This document shows, in pieces, positions 7,596 through 16,098 of a stretch of DNA of 64,000 nucleotides (within the stretch, counting starts at the first letter, position 1; each line of letters starts with the position of its first letter). The notes beneath the pieces are model-generated. The model made no database searches. It had not been told where the DNA came from and saw only the letters and a program-made list of their open reading frames with translations. Where the stretch lies: positions 1-64,000 of the forward strand of contig NZ_BBWR01000016.1 in the NCBI RefSeq assembly GCF_001463905.1. Direction: 5' to 3'. The translations under genes and the position numbers were made by a program. This stretch comes from Aureimonas frigidaquae. GTDB taxonomy: Bacteria; Pseudomonadota; Alphaproteobacteria; Rhizobiales; Rhizobiaceae.

Positions 7596-9074
7596 ATGTC
7601 CACCTTATCGATCGTCATCCTTGTTCTTTTGATCGGGGCCATCGGCTTTGCCCTCGGCAGAGCGCGGGCGGCACGCCTGCCGTCGGGCCCGAAGGAAAAG
7701 CTGCATTCCCGCCCGATCTATCACGGCTCCTACGTCCTCAGCTTCGTGACGGTGCCGGCCCTGGCGCTGCTGGCCGTCTGGGTGATCGCCGCGCCGGTCT
7801 TCGTCGGCAGCGACATTGCCGGCCGCATGCCGGCGCAGGGCGAAGGGCAGTTGCCGCCGCATCTGGCGATCAACATGGTCAACTCCCTGGCGAACGGCAT
7901 CCGCGTCCTGCCCGCCGACGAGCGTGATGGGCTGGAGGGCGCTAGCATCGCCTCCGTGCGTCCGCTCCTGGAGCGCCGCGGCATCCCGCTGGCGGCCGAG
8001 ACGCAGGACTACATGCTGCCGCTCGCCCAGCGCCAGATCGCGCTGGAGGATACGAGCCGTCTCGGCATGACGGTGGCGACCATCCTGGTCGCGCTGGCGG
8101 GGCTGGTCTTCGCCCTGTCGCGCATCCAGCGCCGGTTGCGCGCCCGCAATGCGGTCGAGGGCGTGGTGCGGGGCTTCCTCATCATCTGCTCCTCCATCGC
8201 CATCCTGACGACGGTCGGCATCGTCCTGTCGATGCTGTTCGAATCCTTCGATTTCTTCTCGCGCATATCGCCGGCCGATTTCTTCTTCGGAACGGTGTGG
8301 GAGCCGCGTTTCGCGGCGGCCGGCTCGAGCGTCCAGGGCCAGTTCGGCCTGATCCCGCTTCTGTACGGAACGCTCTACATCGCCTTCGTGGCCATGCTCT
8401 TCGCGGTGCCGGTCGGTCTGTTCGCCGCCATCTACATGGCCGAATATGCGAGCAATCCGGTCCGCTCCACCGTGAAACCGCTCCTGGAAGTGCTGGCCGG
8501 CATCCCGACCATCGTCTACGGCTTCTTCGCGCTCATCACGGTCGGCCCCTTCCTCCGGGACCTGTCGGCCGAGCTGAACGGCCTCGTCACGGGGAGCTAC
8601 ACCTCCTTCATCCAGGCGCAGAGCGTGCTGACGGCGGGGCTGGTGATGGGCATCATGCTGATCCCCTTCGTGTCGTCCCTGTCGGACGACATCATCACGG
8701 CAGTGCCGCGTTCCCTGCGCGACGGCTCGCTCGGGCTGGGGGCGACCCGCTCGGAAACGGTCAAGCGGGTCATCCTGCCCGCGGCGCTTCCGGGCATCGT
8801 ATCGGCGCTGCTGCTGACGGCATCGCGCGCCATCGGTGAAACCATGATCGTGGTGCTCGCCGCCGGCATCGCCGCCAACATCACCATCAACCCGTTCGAG
8901 GCGATGACGACAGTGACCATCAAGATCGTCAGCCAGTTGACGGGCGATCTGGACTTCACATCGCCGCAGAGCCTCGTGGCCTTCGCACTCGGCATCACGC
9001 TCTTCGCCATGACGCTCGTGCTCAACATCGTCGCCCTCTACATCGTCCGCAAGTATCGGGAGCAGTACGACTGA
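7596..9074 (+). CDS. pstC: Phosphate ABC transporter permease PstC
   Basis: A 492-aa inner-membrane permease, longer than the roughly 320 residues of E. coli PstC because of an N-terminal region (about 1-200) with extra membrane segments and a periplasmic loop, as in many alphaproteobacteria (the DUF3708-type extension). The C-terminal half is the binding-protein-dependent transport domain. It contains the coupling motif region LRDGSLGLGATRSETVKRVILPAALPG, which contacts PstB. It forms the phosphate channel with PstA, and the stop overlaps the pstA start (TGATG), so the two are translationally coupled. Confidence 0.93.
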   Translation: MSTLSIVILVLLIGAIGFALGRARAARLPSGPKEKLHSRPIYHGSYVLSFVTVPALALLAVWVIAAPVFVGSDIAGRMPAQGEGQLPPHLAINMVNSLANGIRVLPADERDGLEGASIASVRPLLERRGIPLAAETQDYMLPLAQRQIALEDTSRLGMTVATILVALAGLVFALSRIQRRLRARNAVEGVVRGFLIICSSIAILTTVGIVLSMLFESFDFFSRISPADFFFGTVWEPRFAAAGSSVQGQFGLIPLLYGTLYIAFVAMLFAVPVGLFAAIYMAEYASNPVRSTVKPLLEVLAGIPTIVYGFFALITVGPFLRDLSAELNGLVTGSYTSFIQAQSVLTAGLVMGIMLIPFVSSLSDDIITAVPRSLRDGSLGLGATRSETVKRVILPAALPGIVSALLLTASRAIGETMIVVLAAGIAANITINPFEAMTTVTIKIVSQLTGDLDFTSPQSLVAFALGITLFAMTLVLNIVALYIVRKYREQYD

Positions 9075-10393
9075 TGTCCGACTTTTCCATCGACACGTCG
9101 TCCGCCGTTAGCAAGGCGCCCGCGCGACGCGATATCGGCATCAAGCGCCGCTATGCCGCCGAACGCCGGTTCAAAGCCTACGGCATCACCGCCATCGCCA
9201 TCGGCCTTCTGTTCCTGTGCACGCTCCTGTGGACCGTGATTTCCCAGGGCTACACGGCCTTCTGGCAGACGGAGATCCGCCTGCCGATCGACTTCAGCCA
9301 GTCGATCATCGATCCCGGCAATACGGGTGGGCAGGATGCCGGCGCGCTGATGCGCGCCAACTATCCGCGCCTGGCGCAGGACGCGATCTATCAGCGGCTC
9401 GGCGTGGATGCGTCCAACCGGCAGGAAGCGCAGCGCGCCGCAGCGCTCGTATCCCAGGGCGTGCGCCTGCAGCTGCGCGACATGGTGCTGAGCGATCCCT
9501 CGATCATCGGCACGACGCAGGATGTCTGGATCATTGCCAGTTCCACGGTGGATTCGGCCCTCAAGGGCCAGTTCGACCTGTCGGTCGAGGAAAGCCGCCG
9601 GCCCCTGAACGACCTGCAGCTCGGCTGGATGTCGCAGCTGGAAGAGGCGGGCGATCTGCAGCAGCGCTTCAATACGGGCCTTTTCGTCAACGGCGCATCG
9701 AGCCGCGCAGAGACGGCGGGCGTGGGCGTCGCCATCATCGGCAGCTTCTTCCTGATGGTGATCGTCCTGGTCCTCGCTTTGCCGATCGGCGTGGCGGCGG
9801 CGATCTACCTGGAAGAGTTCGCGCCGAAGAACAAGCTGACCGACCTGATCGAGGTGAACATCAACAATCTGGCGGCGGTGCCCTCCATCGTCTTCGGTCT
9901 TCTGGGCCTGGCCGTCTTCATCAACTGGTTCGGGCTGCCGCGCTCGGCCTCCCTCGTCGGCGGCCTCGTCCTGACGCTGATGACCCTGCCGACCATCATC
10001 ATCGCCACGCGCGCGGCGCTGAAGGCGGTGCCGCCCTCCATCCGTGCGGCGGCTCTGGGGCTCGGCGCATCGCGCAACCAGATGGTGTTCCAGCATGTGC
10101 TGCCGCTGGCGGCCCCCGGCATCATGACGGGCACCATCATCGGCCTCGCCCAGGCCCTGGGCGAGACGGCCCCGCTGCTCCTGATCGGCATGGTGGCCTT
10201 CGTGGCGGACTATCCGTCCAACCTGATGAGCCCGGCCACGGCGCTGCCGGTGCAGATCTACATGTGGGCGAACGAGGCGGACCGCGCCTTCGTGGAGCGG
10301 ACTTCCGGCGCGATCATCATCCTTCTCGCCTTCCTGGCGCTCATGAACATCGCGGCCGTGCTGCTGCGACGCCGCTTCGAGCGGCGGTGGTAG
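9074..10393 (+). CDS. pstA: Phosphate ABC transporter permease PstA
   Basis: A 439-aa inner-membrane partner of PstC. The N-terminal 200 or so residues form a DUF3333-type extension with one membrane segment (about 36-58) and a large periplasmic domain. The C-terminal half holds about five further membrane segments and the EAA-like loop [24 protein letters not shown] that docks with PstB. Extended PstA proteins of this size are usual in alphaproteobacteria. It starts on the last base of pstC. Confidence 0.93.
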   Translation: MSDFSIDTSSAVSKAPARRDIGIKRRYAAERRFKAYGITAIAIGLLFLCTLLWTVISQGYTAFWQTEIRLPIDFSQSIIDPGNTGGQDAGALMRANYPRLAQDAIYQRLGVDASNRQEAQRAAALVSQGVRLQLRDMVLSDPSIIGTTQDVWIIASSTVDSALKGQFDLSVEESRRPLNDLQLGWMSQLEEAGDLQQRFNTGLFVNGASSRAETAGVGVAIIGSFFLMVIVLVLALPIGVAAAIYLEEFAPKNKLTDLIEVNINNLAAVPSIVFGLLGLAVFINWFGLPRSASLVGGLVLTLMTLPTIIIATRAALKAVPPSIRAAALGLGASRNQMVFQHVLPLAAPGIMTGTIIGLAQALGETAPLLLIGMVAFVADYPSNLMSPATALPVQIYMWANEADRAFVERTSGAIIILLAFLALMNIAAVLLRRRFERRW

Positions 10394-10410
10394 ACAAACG
10401 GAGCCAGACC

Positions 10411-11223
10411 ATGATGGAACATATTCGGATCAAGGCCGGCCCCAGGGCCGCGGAACAGGTGACTATGCCGATCAAGATGCGCGGTGAGAACGTATCCGTC
10501 TTCTACGGAGCCAAGCAGGCGCTGTACGAGGTGGATCTCGACGTGGCGGAGCGCCAGGTGACGGCGCTGATCGGCCCTTCGGGCTGCGGCAAGTCCACCT
10601 TCCTGCGGACGCTGAACCGCATGAACGACACGATCGACAATTGCCGCGTGGCCGGCAAGATCACCCTGGATGGCGAGGATATCTACGACCGCGACCTCGA
10701 TGTCGTGGAATTGCGGGCCAGGGTCGGCATGGTGTTCCAGAAGCCGAACCCCTTCCCGAAATCGATCTTCGAGAACATCGCCTATGGTCCGAAGATCCAT
10801 GGCCTGGCGCGCAACAAGACCGACCTTGAGGAAATCGTCGCCACCAGCCTGAAGCGGGCCGGCCTGTTCAACGAGGTGAAGGACCGGCTGCACGAGCCCG
10901 GCACCGGCCTGTCCGGCGGCCAGCAGCAGCGGCTGTGCATCGCCCGCGCCATCGCCGTCTCGCCCGAGGTGATCCTGATGGACGAGCCCTGTTCGGCGCT
11001 CGACCCCATCGCCACGGCGACGGTCGAGGAACTGATCGACGAGTTGAAGCAGAACTTCACCATCGTCATCGTAACGCATTCGATGCAGCAGGCCGCCCGC
11101 GTGTCGCAGACGACGGCCATGTTCCATCTTGGCCGCATCGTCGAGGTCGGGCCCACGGAGAAGATGTTCTCCAACCCGGACGACAAGCGCACCCAGGATT
11201 ACATCACCGGCCGCTTCGGCTGA
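10411..11223 (+). CDS. pstB: Phosphate ABC transporter ATP-binding protein PstB
   Basis: The start at 10411 follows pstA by 17 bases; the same frame is open far upstream through pstA but that part is not coding. The 270-aa ATPase has Walker [10 protein letters not shown] at 55-63, the ABC signature LSGGQQQR followed by LCIARAIA, Walker [13 protein letters not shown] and the switch His in [16 protein letters not shown] is characteristic of PstB. It energises PstCA and relays the phosphate status to PhoU and PhoR. Confidence 0.95.
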   Translation: MMEHIRIKAGPRAAEQVTMPIKMRGENVSVFYGAKQALYEVDLDVAERQVTALIGPSGCGKSTFLRTLNRMNDTIDNCRVAGKITLDGEDIYDRDLDVVELRARVGMVFQKPNPFPKSIFENIAYGPKIHGLARNKTDLEEIVATSLKRAGLFNEVKDRLHEPGTGLSGGQQQRLCIARAIAVSPEVILMDEPCSALDPIATATVEELIDELKQNFTIVIVTHSMQQAARVSQTTAMFHLGRIVEVGPTEKMFSNPDDKRTQDYITGRFG

Positions 11224-11243
11224 CGGCGGCGAGGAGACACATC

Positions 11244-11969
11244 ATGGAAGAACATATCGTCTCGTCCTACGACGAGGAACTGAAGTACATCATGCGCCGC
11301 ATCTCCGAGATGGGCGGCCAGGCCGAGCGGATGGTCGAGCAGTCGGTCCAGGCGCTGACGCGCAGCGATTTCTCGCTGGCGCAATCGGTCATTGCCGACG
11401 ACGTACTCCTCGATGCCGCGCAGCGGGAGGTCGAGGAGCGGGCGATCCTGACCATCGCCAAGCGCCAGCCCATGGCCCACGACCTGCGAGAGATCGTCGG
11501 CTCCATGCGCATCGCCTCGGACCTGGAGCGCATCGGGGACCTCGGCAAGAACATCGCCAAGCGGGTGATCGGCGTGCGGGAGTTCGGCCTGCCGATCCAG
11601 CTGACGCGCGGCATCGAGCACATGGCGGAGCTGGCGATGGACCAGCTCAAGGACGTCCTGGACAGCTATGCCACGCGCGATCCGGCCCGGGCGGAAGCCG
11701 TGCGCGCGCGTGACGAGGACATCGACGCGATGTACACCTCGCTCTTCCGCGAGCTCCTGACCTACATGATGGAAGATCCGCGCAACATCTCGGCCTGCAC
11801 GCACCTTCTGTTCAGTGCCAAGAACATCGAGCGGATCGGCGACCACGCCACCAACATTGCCGAGACGATCTACTACATCAAGACGGGCCAGCAGCTCGAC
11901 GACGATCGTCCGAAGGGCGACGAAACCCCGTCCCTGTCCCTCAGCGCCGCCGGCGCGGCGCAGGGCTGA
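11244..11969 (+). CDS. phoU: Phosphate signalling protein PhoU
   Basis: The start at 11244 has GAGGAGA eight bases upstream and gives 241 aa, the normal PhoU size. The protein is all-helical with two repeats of the PhoU three-helix domain. The metal-cluster signature E-R-I-G-D occurs in both repeats (DLERIGDLGKN near residue 93 and IERIGDHATNIAE near 195). PhoU inhibits PhoR when phosphate is plentiful and restrains Pst uptake. It is placed between pstB and phoB, 20 bases after pstB. Confidence 0.95.
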   Translation: MEEHIVSSYDEELKYIMRRISEMGGQAERMVEQSVQALTRSDFSLAQSVIADDVLLDAAQREVEERAILTIAKRQPMAHDLREIVGSMRIASDLERIGDLGKNIAKRVIGVREFGLPIQLTRGIEHMAELAMDQLKDVLDSYATRDPARAEAVRARDEDIDAMYTSLFRELLTYMMEDPRNISACTHLLFSAKNIERIGDHATNIAETIYYIKTGQQLDDDRPKGDETPSLSLSAAGAAQG

Positions 11970-11983
11970 GGCGAGGACGCGCG

Positions 11984-12697
11984 ATGAACGCCCGTATCAC
12001 CGTGGTGGAGGACGAGGAGGCCCTCAGCGTCCTTCTGCGCTACAATCTGGAATCGGAAGGCTTCGCCGTCGATACGATCATGCGCGGGGACGAGGCGGAC
12101 CTGCGCCTGAAGGAGGAGGTGCCCGATCTCCTGATCCTCGACTGGATGCTTCCGGGCATTTCCGGGGTGGAACTGTGCCGCCGCCTTCGGCTGCGGCCGG
12201 AGACGGAGCGCATGCCCATCATCCTCCTGACGGCGCGCGGCGAGGAAAGCGAGCGGGTGCGCGGTCTGAGCGTCGGGGCCGACGATTATGTCGTCAAACC
12301 CTTCTCGACGCCGGAGCTTATGGCCCGCGTCAAGGGCCTGCTGCGGCGGGTCAAGCCCGAACGCATTTCCTCGCAGCTGTCGGCGGGCGACATCGACCTC
12401 GACCGGGAAACGCACCGCGTGCGCCGGGCCGGGCGCGAGGTGAAGCTCGGGCCCACGGAGTTCAAGCTCCTGGAGTTCCTGCTGCAATCTCCCGGCCGGG
12501 TCTTTTCGCGCGAGCAGTTGCTCGATGGCGTCTGGGGACGCGACATCTATGTGGACGAGCGCACGGTGGACGTCCATGTCGGCCGTCTGCGCAAAGCCAT
12601 CAATCGCGGCCGCCAGCGCGATCCGATCCGCACCGTACGCGGCGCCGGATACGCACTCGACGAGACCTTCGCCGCCGGACGACCCGCAGCGCGCTGA
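11984..12697 (+). CDS. phoB: Phosphate regulon response regulator PhoB
   Basis: A 237-aa OmpR/PhoB-family regulator. The receiver domain has acidic residues E9/D10, phospho-acceptor Asp53 (LILDWMLPG), Thr83 and Lys105 (VKPF). The C-terminal winged helix contains EFKLLEFLLQSPGRVFSREQLLDGVWG and the recognition-helix region DERTVDVHVGRLRKAI. It activates Pho-box promoters, including the site upstream of pstS. The last 24 codons, with about 30 bases downstream, are repeated in diverged form about 420 bases further on (13049-13151). Confidence 0.95.
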   Translation: MNARITVVEDEEALSVLLRYNLESEGFAVDTIMRGDEADLRLKEEVPDLLILDWMLPGISGVELCRRLRLRPETERMPIILLTARGEESERVRGLSVGADDYVVKPFSTPELMARVKGLLRRVKPERISSQLSAGDIDLDRETHRVRRAGREVKLGPTEFKLLEFLLQSPGRVFSREQLLDGVWGRDIYVDERTVDVHVGRLRKAINRGRQRDPIRTVRGAGYALDETFAAGRPAAR

Positions 12698-12727
12698 AGC
12701 TAAGCGTCAGCGCCGGCGGCGCGTCGG
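12625..12727 (+). repeat. Direct repeat copy 1: phoB 3' end
   Basis: This segment covers the last 24 codons or so of phoB and 30 bases beyond it. It aligns without gaps to 13049-13151; by hand count about 80 of 103 positions agree, including an unbroken run ACCTTCGCCGCCGG. Copy 1 is the functional phoB end. The decayed toxin-antitoxin remnant begins immediately at its right edge. Confidence 0.8.
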
Positions 12728-12908
12728 CCGGCTCAATCCCGCGGTGCGGGCGAGTTGGCTGAAGTGCGGGTGCGGGCGACGTCTCCCCATGCGGCCGCGA
12801 GCAAGGCAGGGTCGCCTTCCACCATCGCGGCCTTGAGGTAGGCCACGATGTCTTCTTCGGTCTGAAGATAATCTGCGGTCTCTAGCGACTGAATCTTACG
12901 TCCGTCAT
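12728..12908 (-). pseudogene. Decayed antitoxin (addiction-module antidote, HigA-like)
   Basis: The start codon at 12908 overlaps the toxin stop (ATGA), but the frame is closed after eight codons (RFSR then TAG). In a second frame the sequence continues as ADYLQTEEDIVAYLKAAM and DPALLAAAWGDVAR, a good match to the N-terminal half of the putative addiction-module antidote family (TIGR02684 type). In a third frame it continues HFSQLARTAGLSR, the helix-turn-helix, and then stops at the edge of the phoB-tail repeat. Two frame disruptions plus loss of the C-terminal third make this a dead gene. No function is expected unless the internal peptide is used. Confidence 0.8.
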
Positions 12909-13063
12909 GGCAATTCCTTCCATAGCGCCGCGATGGCCTTGCGCAGCCGATGTCCAGGCTCTTGCTACTCTTGTCGCCGCCGCACAGGAGCACGACGACG
13001 ACAGCGCCCTGGTCTGAGAAAATAGACCCGGTAGCCGAGCCCGTGATCGATCCGCAGCGTGCG
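12905..13063 (-). pseudogene. Decayed RelE/HigB-like toxin, C-terminal remnant
   Basis: Reading leftward from about 13063 one frame gives TLRIDHGLGYRVYFLR. A shift is then needed to read VVVLLCGGDKSSKSLDI, and another to read LRKAIAALWKELP with a stop at 12905-12907. Together these match, in order, the C-terminal half of the RelE-like addiction-module killer protein family (TIGR02683 type). The N-terminal half is missing; in its place is the second phoB-tail repeat. With at least two frameshifts and a truncation it cannot make an active toxin. The four-base overlap with the antitoxin start preserves the original operon arrangement. Confidence 0.8.
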
Positions 13064-13151
13064 CGGCGCCGAATACGCGGGCGATGAAACCTTCGCCGCC
13101 GGCCGCCCTACGGCAGGCTGACCCACGGCGTCAACGCCGGCGGTGCGTGGG
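13049..13151 (+). repeat. Direct repeat copy 2: diverged phoB 3' end
   Basis: This ungapped counterpart of 12625-12727 is offset by 424 bases, with about 78% identity by hand count. It encodes a recognisable phoB-like tail in its first 60 bases (RGAEYAGDETFAAGRP) but is not attached to a phoB body. Its left edge coincides with the break in the toxin remnant, and its right edge overlaps the last codons of the HNH gene on the other strand. The first few bases may match only by chance. Confidence 0.75.
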
Positions 13152-13448
13152 CGCATGAAAATCCGGCGGCTTGTCCGCGATCCAGCGCAGGAAGGGTTCG
13201 AGGCTCGGCTCGGTGGCCAGTATGCGCCCCTCCGCCTCGATACGTGCCAGGTCTGCATTGCCGAAGGTCGCGTGGATCGCCCGGTGGCAGATCGGGTGAA
13301 CCGGAACGGTGAGCCGGCCGCCGCGGCTTTTCGGCCGCGGATGATGATACTCGATGCGTGCGCCCATGGGGCGGCCGCAGAGCCAGCATGGCGGTGGTGC
13401 AGTCGGGGCGGGCGGATCGTCGTGCGGTCCCGGGCGGCGTCGGTGCAT
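13131..13448 (-). CDS. Small HNH endonuclease family protein
   Basis: A 105-aa protein with CWLCGRPM (Cys21, Cys24) as a zinc knuckle, then EYHHPRPKSRGGR (His35, His36) and HPICHRAIHATF (His51, Cys54, His55, His59), which together form the compact HNH/beta-beta-alpha-metal fold. The C-terminal KPPDFH resembles the KPPEF ending of small stand-alone alphaproteobacterial HNH proteins, whose biological role is not established. It sits on the minus strand beyond the decayed toxin-antitoxin module, and its last codons overlap the second phoB-tail repeat. The N-terminal 20 residues are Pro-rich, so a later start is possible. Confidence 0.75.
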   Translation of the reverse strand: MHRRRPGPHDDPPAPTAPPPCWLCGRPMGARIEYHHPRPKSRGGRLTVPVHPICHRAIHATFGNADLARIEAEGRILATEPSLEPFLRWIADKPPDFHAPTHRRR

Positions 13449-13530
13449 GGCTTCTTCTCTATGCGCTGCGCTGGCACAATGGCCTGTGGGGCAAGGGCGT
13501 TCCCGCCCGTGCCCCGCAGGCGGCTTGCCG

Positions 13531-14916
13531 TCAGGCTCGTGCGGCCATGCCTGCGTGACGGTGGCGCCAGCCCCGGCTGATCAGAAGATCGAGCGCGAGC
13601 ATGACCAGGAAGGACAGGCCGACCAGCGGAAATGCGAGGCCGCCGACCGCCATCAGCGCCGCCACCCCGGCCAGCCGACCGCGCTCGGCCGGCAGGGGCG
13701 GGACGCCCATCGCTCCCTTCGGGCGGCGCTTCCACCACATGGCGCCGGCCGCGACGGCCAGCACCACATTGCCGATGCAGACGGCCAGGAGAACGAGTTT
13801 GTTGGCAAGCCCGAACTCCTGCCCGAGATGGACGTTGATGCCGAATTCGAGCCAGCGGCCGAGCGGGCCGTAATCGCCATAGGACATGTCGATCAGCGGT
13901 TTTCCGGAATAGGCGTTGAGATGCACGACGCGCTGCTGCGCCAGATCGTCCGGATAGACGGAGGCCGAGAAGACGCCGGTCGGGCCCTTGGGAAAGACGA
14001 CCGTATAGCCCCTGTGGAGGCCGAGCCCGTCGAAGACGGATACGGCGTCGTCGATGCCGATCGGCTCCATGCTCGCGCCCCCTTCGGCCAGCGGCACGCG
14101 CGCCTGTTCCAGGGACCATGTGGTGGGGCCGTCCTGCGCCATACGGGCATCGGACATCGGCACATTCACCCGGACGCCGGATGGGTAGCCGAAATTGCTG
14201 CCATTGGCCCATTCGTTGACCTTCGCCCCCCAGACGCCCGACCACGGCATGCCGGTGATGGCGAGGAAAGCGATGAAGCCGCCGAGGACGAGCCCCAGCA
14301 CGGCGTGCAGATCCCGCCAGAAGACGCGTTGCGCCGGCTTGCCCCGGAGCGTCACCACGCCGCCGGACTGTCCGCGCGGCCACCAGAGATAGGCGCCCGT
14401 GAGGACAAGCAGTATCGACCAGCCGGCGGCGATCTCGATGAGCCCGCGCGCCACCGGCCCGAAATATTTCAGGCTGTGGAGCGTGCGCACGGTCCACATG
14501 ATGGTGCCGCGATCCGGCAGGCTGCCGAGGACGGCCGCGTCATAGGGGTTCACATAGACGGCGAGGCGCTCGCCCGAGAGCGTGTCCACCGTGACTTCAG
14601 CGGAGCTGTCCGGCGTGGCCGGCAGGGTGATCTTGGCCGCCGTGCCGGGATGGGCGGTCAGCGCCGCCGCCATCAGTGCCGATGGTGGCATGGGCGCAGC
14701 GGCCTCCTGCACGGCCACGCGCTTCAGGTCGGCGTGCACGATGGCGTCGATTTCGTCGCGGAACAGATAGAGCGCGCCCGTGACGGACAGGGTGATGAGG
14801 AAGGGGAGGACGAACAGGCCGGCAAAGAAGTGCCAGCGCCAGACGGCGCGGTAGAGGCTCGTGCGCGCACGGCGCCGGTCCGCCGCATCCGCCGTGCGGA
14901 TCGGGTGGTCGGTCAT
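13531..14916 (-). CDS. PepSY-associated TM domain protein
   Basis: A 461-aa integral membrane protein of the PepSY_TM family. The first helix (about 22-50) has WRWHFFAGLFVLPFL and leads into a periplasmic PepSY-like domain. A second segment follows the TLHSLKYFG motif, and further helices lie near 225, 380 and 430. Relatives are linked to siderophore or metal reduction and uptake, some acting as inner-membrane ferric or cupric reductases. Here it is the last gene of an operon with SCO, PCuAC and a DUF2946-like protein, so a role in copper handling is more likely than in iron. It starts 23 bases after the SCO gene. Confidence 0.85.
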   Translation of the reverse strand: MTDHPIRTADAADRRRARTSLYRAVWRWHFFAGLFVLPFLITLSVTGALYLFRDEIDAIVHADLKRVAVQEAAAPMPPSALMAAALTAHPGTAAKITLPATPDSSAEVTVDTLSGERLAVYVNPYDAAVLGSLPDRGTIMWTVRTLHSLKYFGPVARGLIEIAAGWSILLVLTGAYLWWPRGQSGGVVTLRGKPAQRVFWRDLHAVLGLVLGGFIAFLAITGMPWSGVWGAKVNEWANGSNFGYPSGVRVNVPMSDARMAQDGPTTWSLEQARVPLAEGGASMEPIGIDDAVSVFDGLGLHRGYTVVFPKGPTGVFSASVYPDDLAQQRVVHLNAYSGKPLIDMSYGDYGPLGRWLEFGINVHLGQEFGLANKLVLLAVCIGNVVLAVAAGAMWWKRRPKGAMGVPPLPAERGRLAGVAALMAVGGLAFPLVGLSFLVMLALDLLISRGWRHRHAGMAARA

Positions 14917-14939
14917 GATTGAAGATCCCGTCTGCAGCG

Positions 14940-15548
14940 TCAGCCGGCAGAGACGAGGCGGCGCAGCTTGGCCAGGGCCATCTGCGCATCTTCCTCGTAG
15001 CTGATCGTGCCGAAGAATGAGTTGGAGCCGTCCATCAGATAGACGGAGGCGGTGTGATCGATCGTGTAGCCATCGCCCAGCGGGACCCGCTCGACATGCA
15101 CCCGGAACGCGTCCGTCATGGCGCGGATCTGCTCCGGGCTGCCGGTGAGCGCGCGGATGCGCGGATCGAAGGCCTCCACATAGGCCTGAAGGTCGGAGGG
15201 CGTATCACGCTCCGGATCGACCGATACGAAGATCGCATTCAGCCGGTCGGCATCGGCCCCAAGGTCCCGCATCAGCCCGGCAAGCTCCATCAGCGTGGTC
15301 GGGCAGACATCCGGGCAATGGGTGAAGCCGAAGAAGATCGCGCTCGGCTTGCCGGCGAAATCGGCCTGCGTGACGGGCGCGCCGCGCGTGTCGACAAGCT
15401 GGAACGGGCCGCCGATGGCCGGCCGGCTCGCGGCGCCGCCGCCGCTTGCCACAGGCGGCGTCGGCGACATGATCGTGGCGACGGCATAGAGCGACGCGCC
15501 GATGGTGACCCCGCACAGGGTCAGGAGAAACAGCCGTGCGCGCCGCAT
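14940..15548 (-). CDS. SCO1/SenC family copper chaperone
   Basis: A 202-aa thioredoxin-fold protein anchored by one N-terminal membrane helix (about 5-27). The copper ligands are CPDVCP (Cys78, Cys82) and a distal His165 in DYxxDH context. SCO proteins deliver copper to, or reduce the thiols of, the CuA site of cytochrome oxidase. Its start shares one base with the end of the PCuAC gene (TGATG), matching the known partnership of these two chaperones. Confidence 0.93.
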   Translation of the reverse strand: MRRARLFLLTLCGVTIGASLYAVATIMSPTPPVASGGGAASRPAIGGPFQLVDTRGAPVTQADFAGKPSAIFFGFTHCPDVCPTTLMELAGLMRDLGADADRLNAIFVSVDPERDTPSDLQAYVEAFDPRIRALTGSPEQIRAMTDAFRVHVERVPLGDGYTIDHTASVYLMDGSNSFFGTISYEEDAQMALAKLRRLVSAG

Positions 15549-16033
15549 CAGTGCGCTCCGTGGCCCTGGCCGGCCGACGGCGAGCCCATGGGGCCGACGG
15601 CAAGTTCCACCGTGACCGTGCCGGCTTGCGCGAAGGTCAGCTCAAGCGGAACCTTCGCGCCTTCCTTCAGCGGGGCCTTCAGGCCGATCAGCATGAAATG
15701 CATGTCGCCCGGCTCCAGCGCGACATCTTCGCCCGGCGGCAGCGGCAGCCCATCTTCGACGGGGCGCATCTTCATGACACCGTCCACCATCTCGACCGAA
15801 TGAAGCTCCACGCGGTCGGCGGCGGGCGAATGGGCTTCGATGAGGCGGTCGGGCTCTGAGCTGTCATTGCGCAGGGTCATGTATCCCGCGCCGATATTGC
15901 TGTTGGGCGGCGTCGCCCGGGACCAGGGGTGGCCGACATGCAGCGAGCCTTGCGTATACTCATGGGCGGGGGCGGCGCCGGGGGCAAGGGTCAGGACAAG
16001 GGCGGCAAAGGCCGCGATGTGTGTGATCTTCAT
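15548..16033 (-). CDS. PCuAC periplasmic copper chaperone
   Basis: The ATG at 16033 follows GGAGAG by about seven bases and is preferred to an in-frame TTG at 16045. The 161-aa protein has a signal peptide ending near AHA (residues 1-24) and a cupredoxin-like beta-fold. The copper(I) site pattern is His78, Met89, His112 and Met114, close to the family H(M)x10Mx21HxM. The C-terminus ends in a His-rich GQGHGAH tail that may bind extra copper. PCuAC hands copper to SCO and CuA for cytochrome oxidase assembly. Confidence 0.93.
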   Translation of the reverse strand: MKITHIAAFAALVLTLAPGAAPAHEYTQGSLHVGHPWSRATPPNSNIGAGYMTLRNDSSEPDRLIEAHSPAADRVELHSVEMVDGVMKMRPVEDGLPLPPGEDVALEPGDMHFMLIGLKAPLKEGAKVPLELTFAQAGTVTVELAVGPMGSPSAGQGHGAH

Positions 16034-16098
16034 GAAACTCTCCAACAGATGACGGACGGCACGGGGCGCAAAGGCCCCCGCCGCAGACGATCGACGTG

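Noticed and set aside
9217-10410. Long upstream continuation of the pstB frame through pstA
   Set aside because: The PstA protein occupies this stretch in another frame with full motifs. The upstream part is Arg/Pro-rich, and pstB has its own start at 10411.
13064-14497. Minus-strand frame that ends in the toxin remnant sequence (TLRIDHGLGYRVYF)
   Set aside because: Only the last 20 or so residues match a toxin. The rest runs out of frame through the HNH and PepSY-TM genes, so the remnant is a pseudogene and not the tail of a long protein.
13354-14922. 522-codon + strand frame opposite the PepSY-TM gene
   Set aside because: Antisense to a recognisable membrane protein; the translation is rich in charged and His/Arg residues with no motif.
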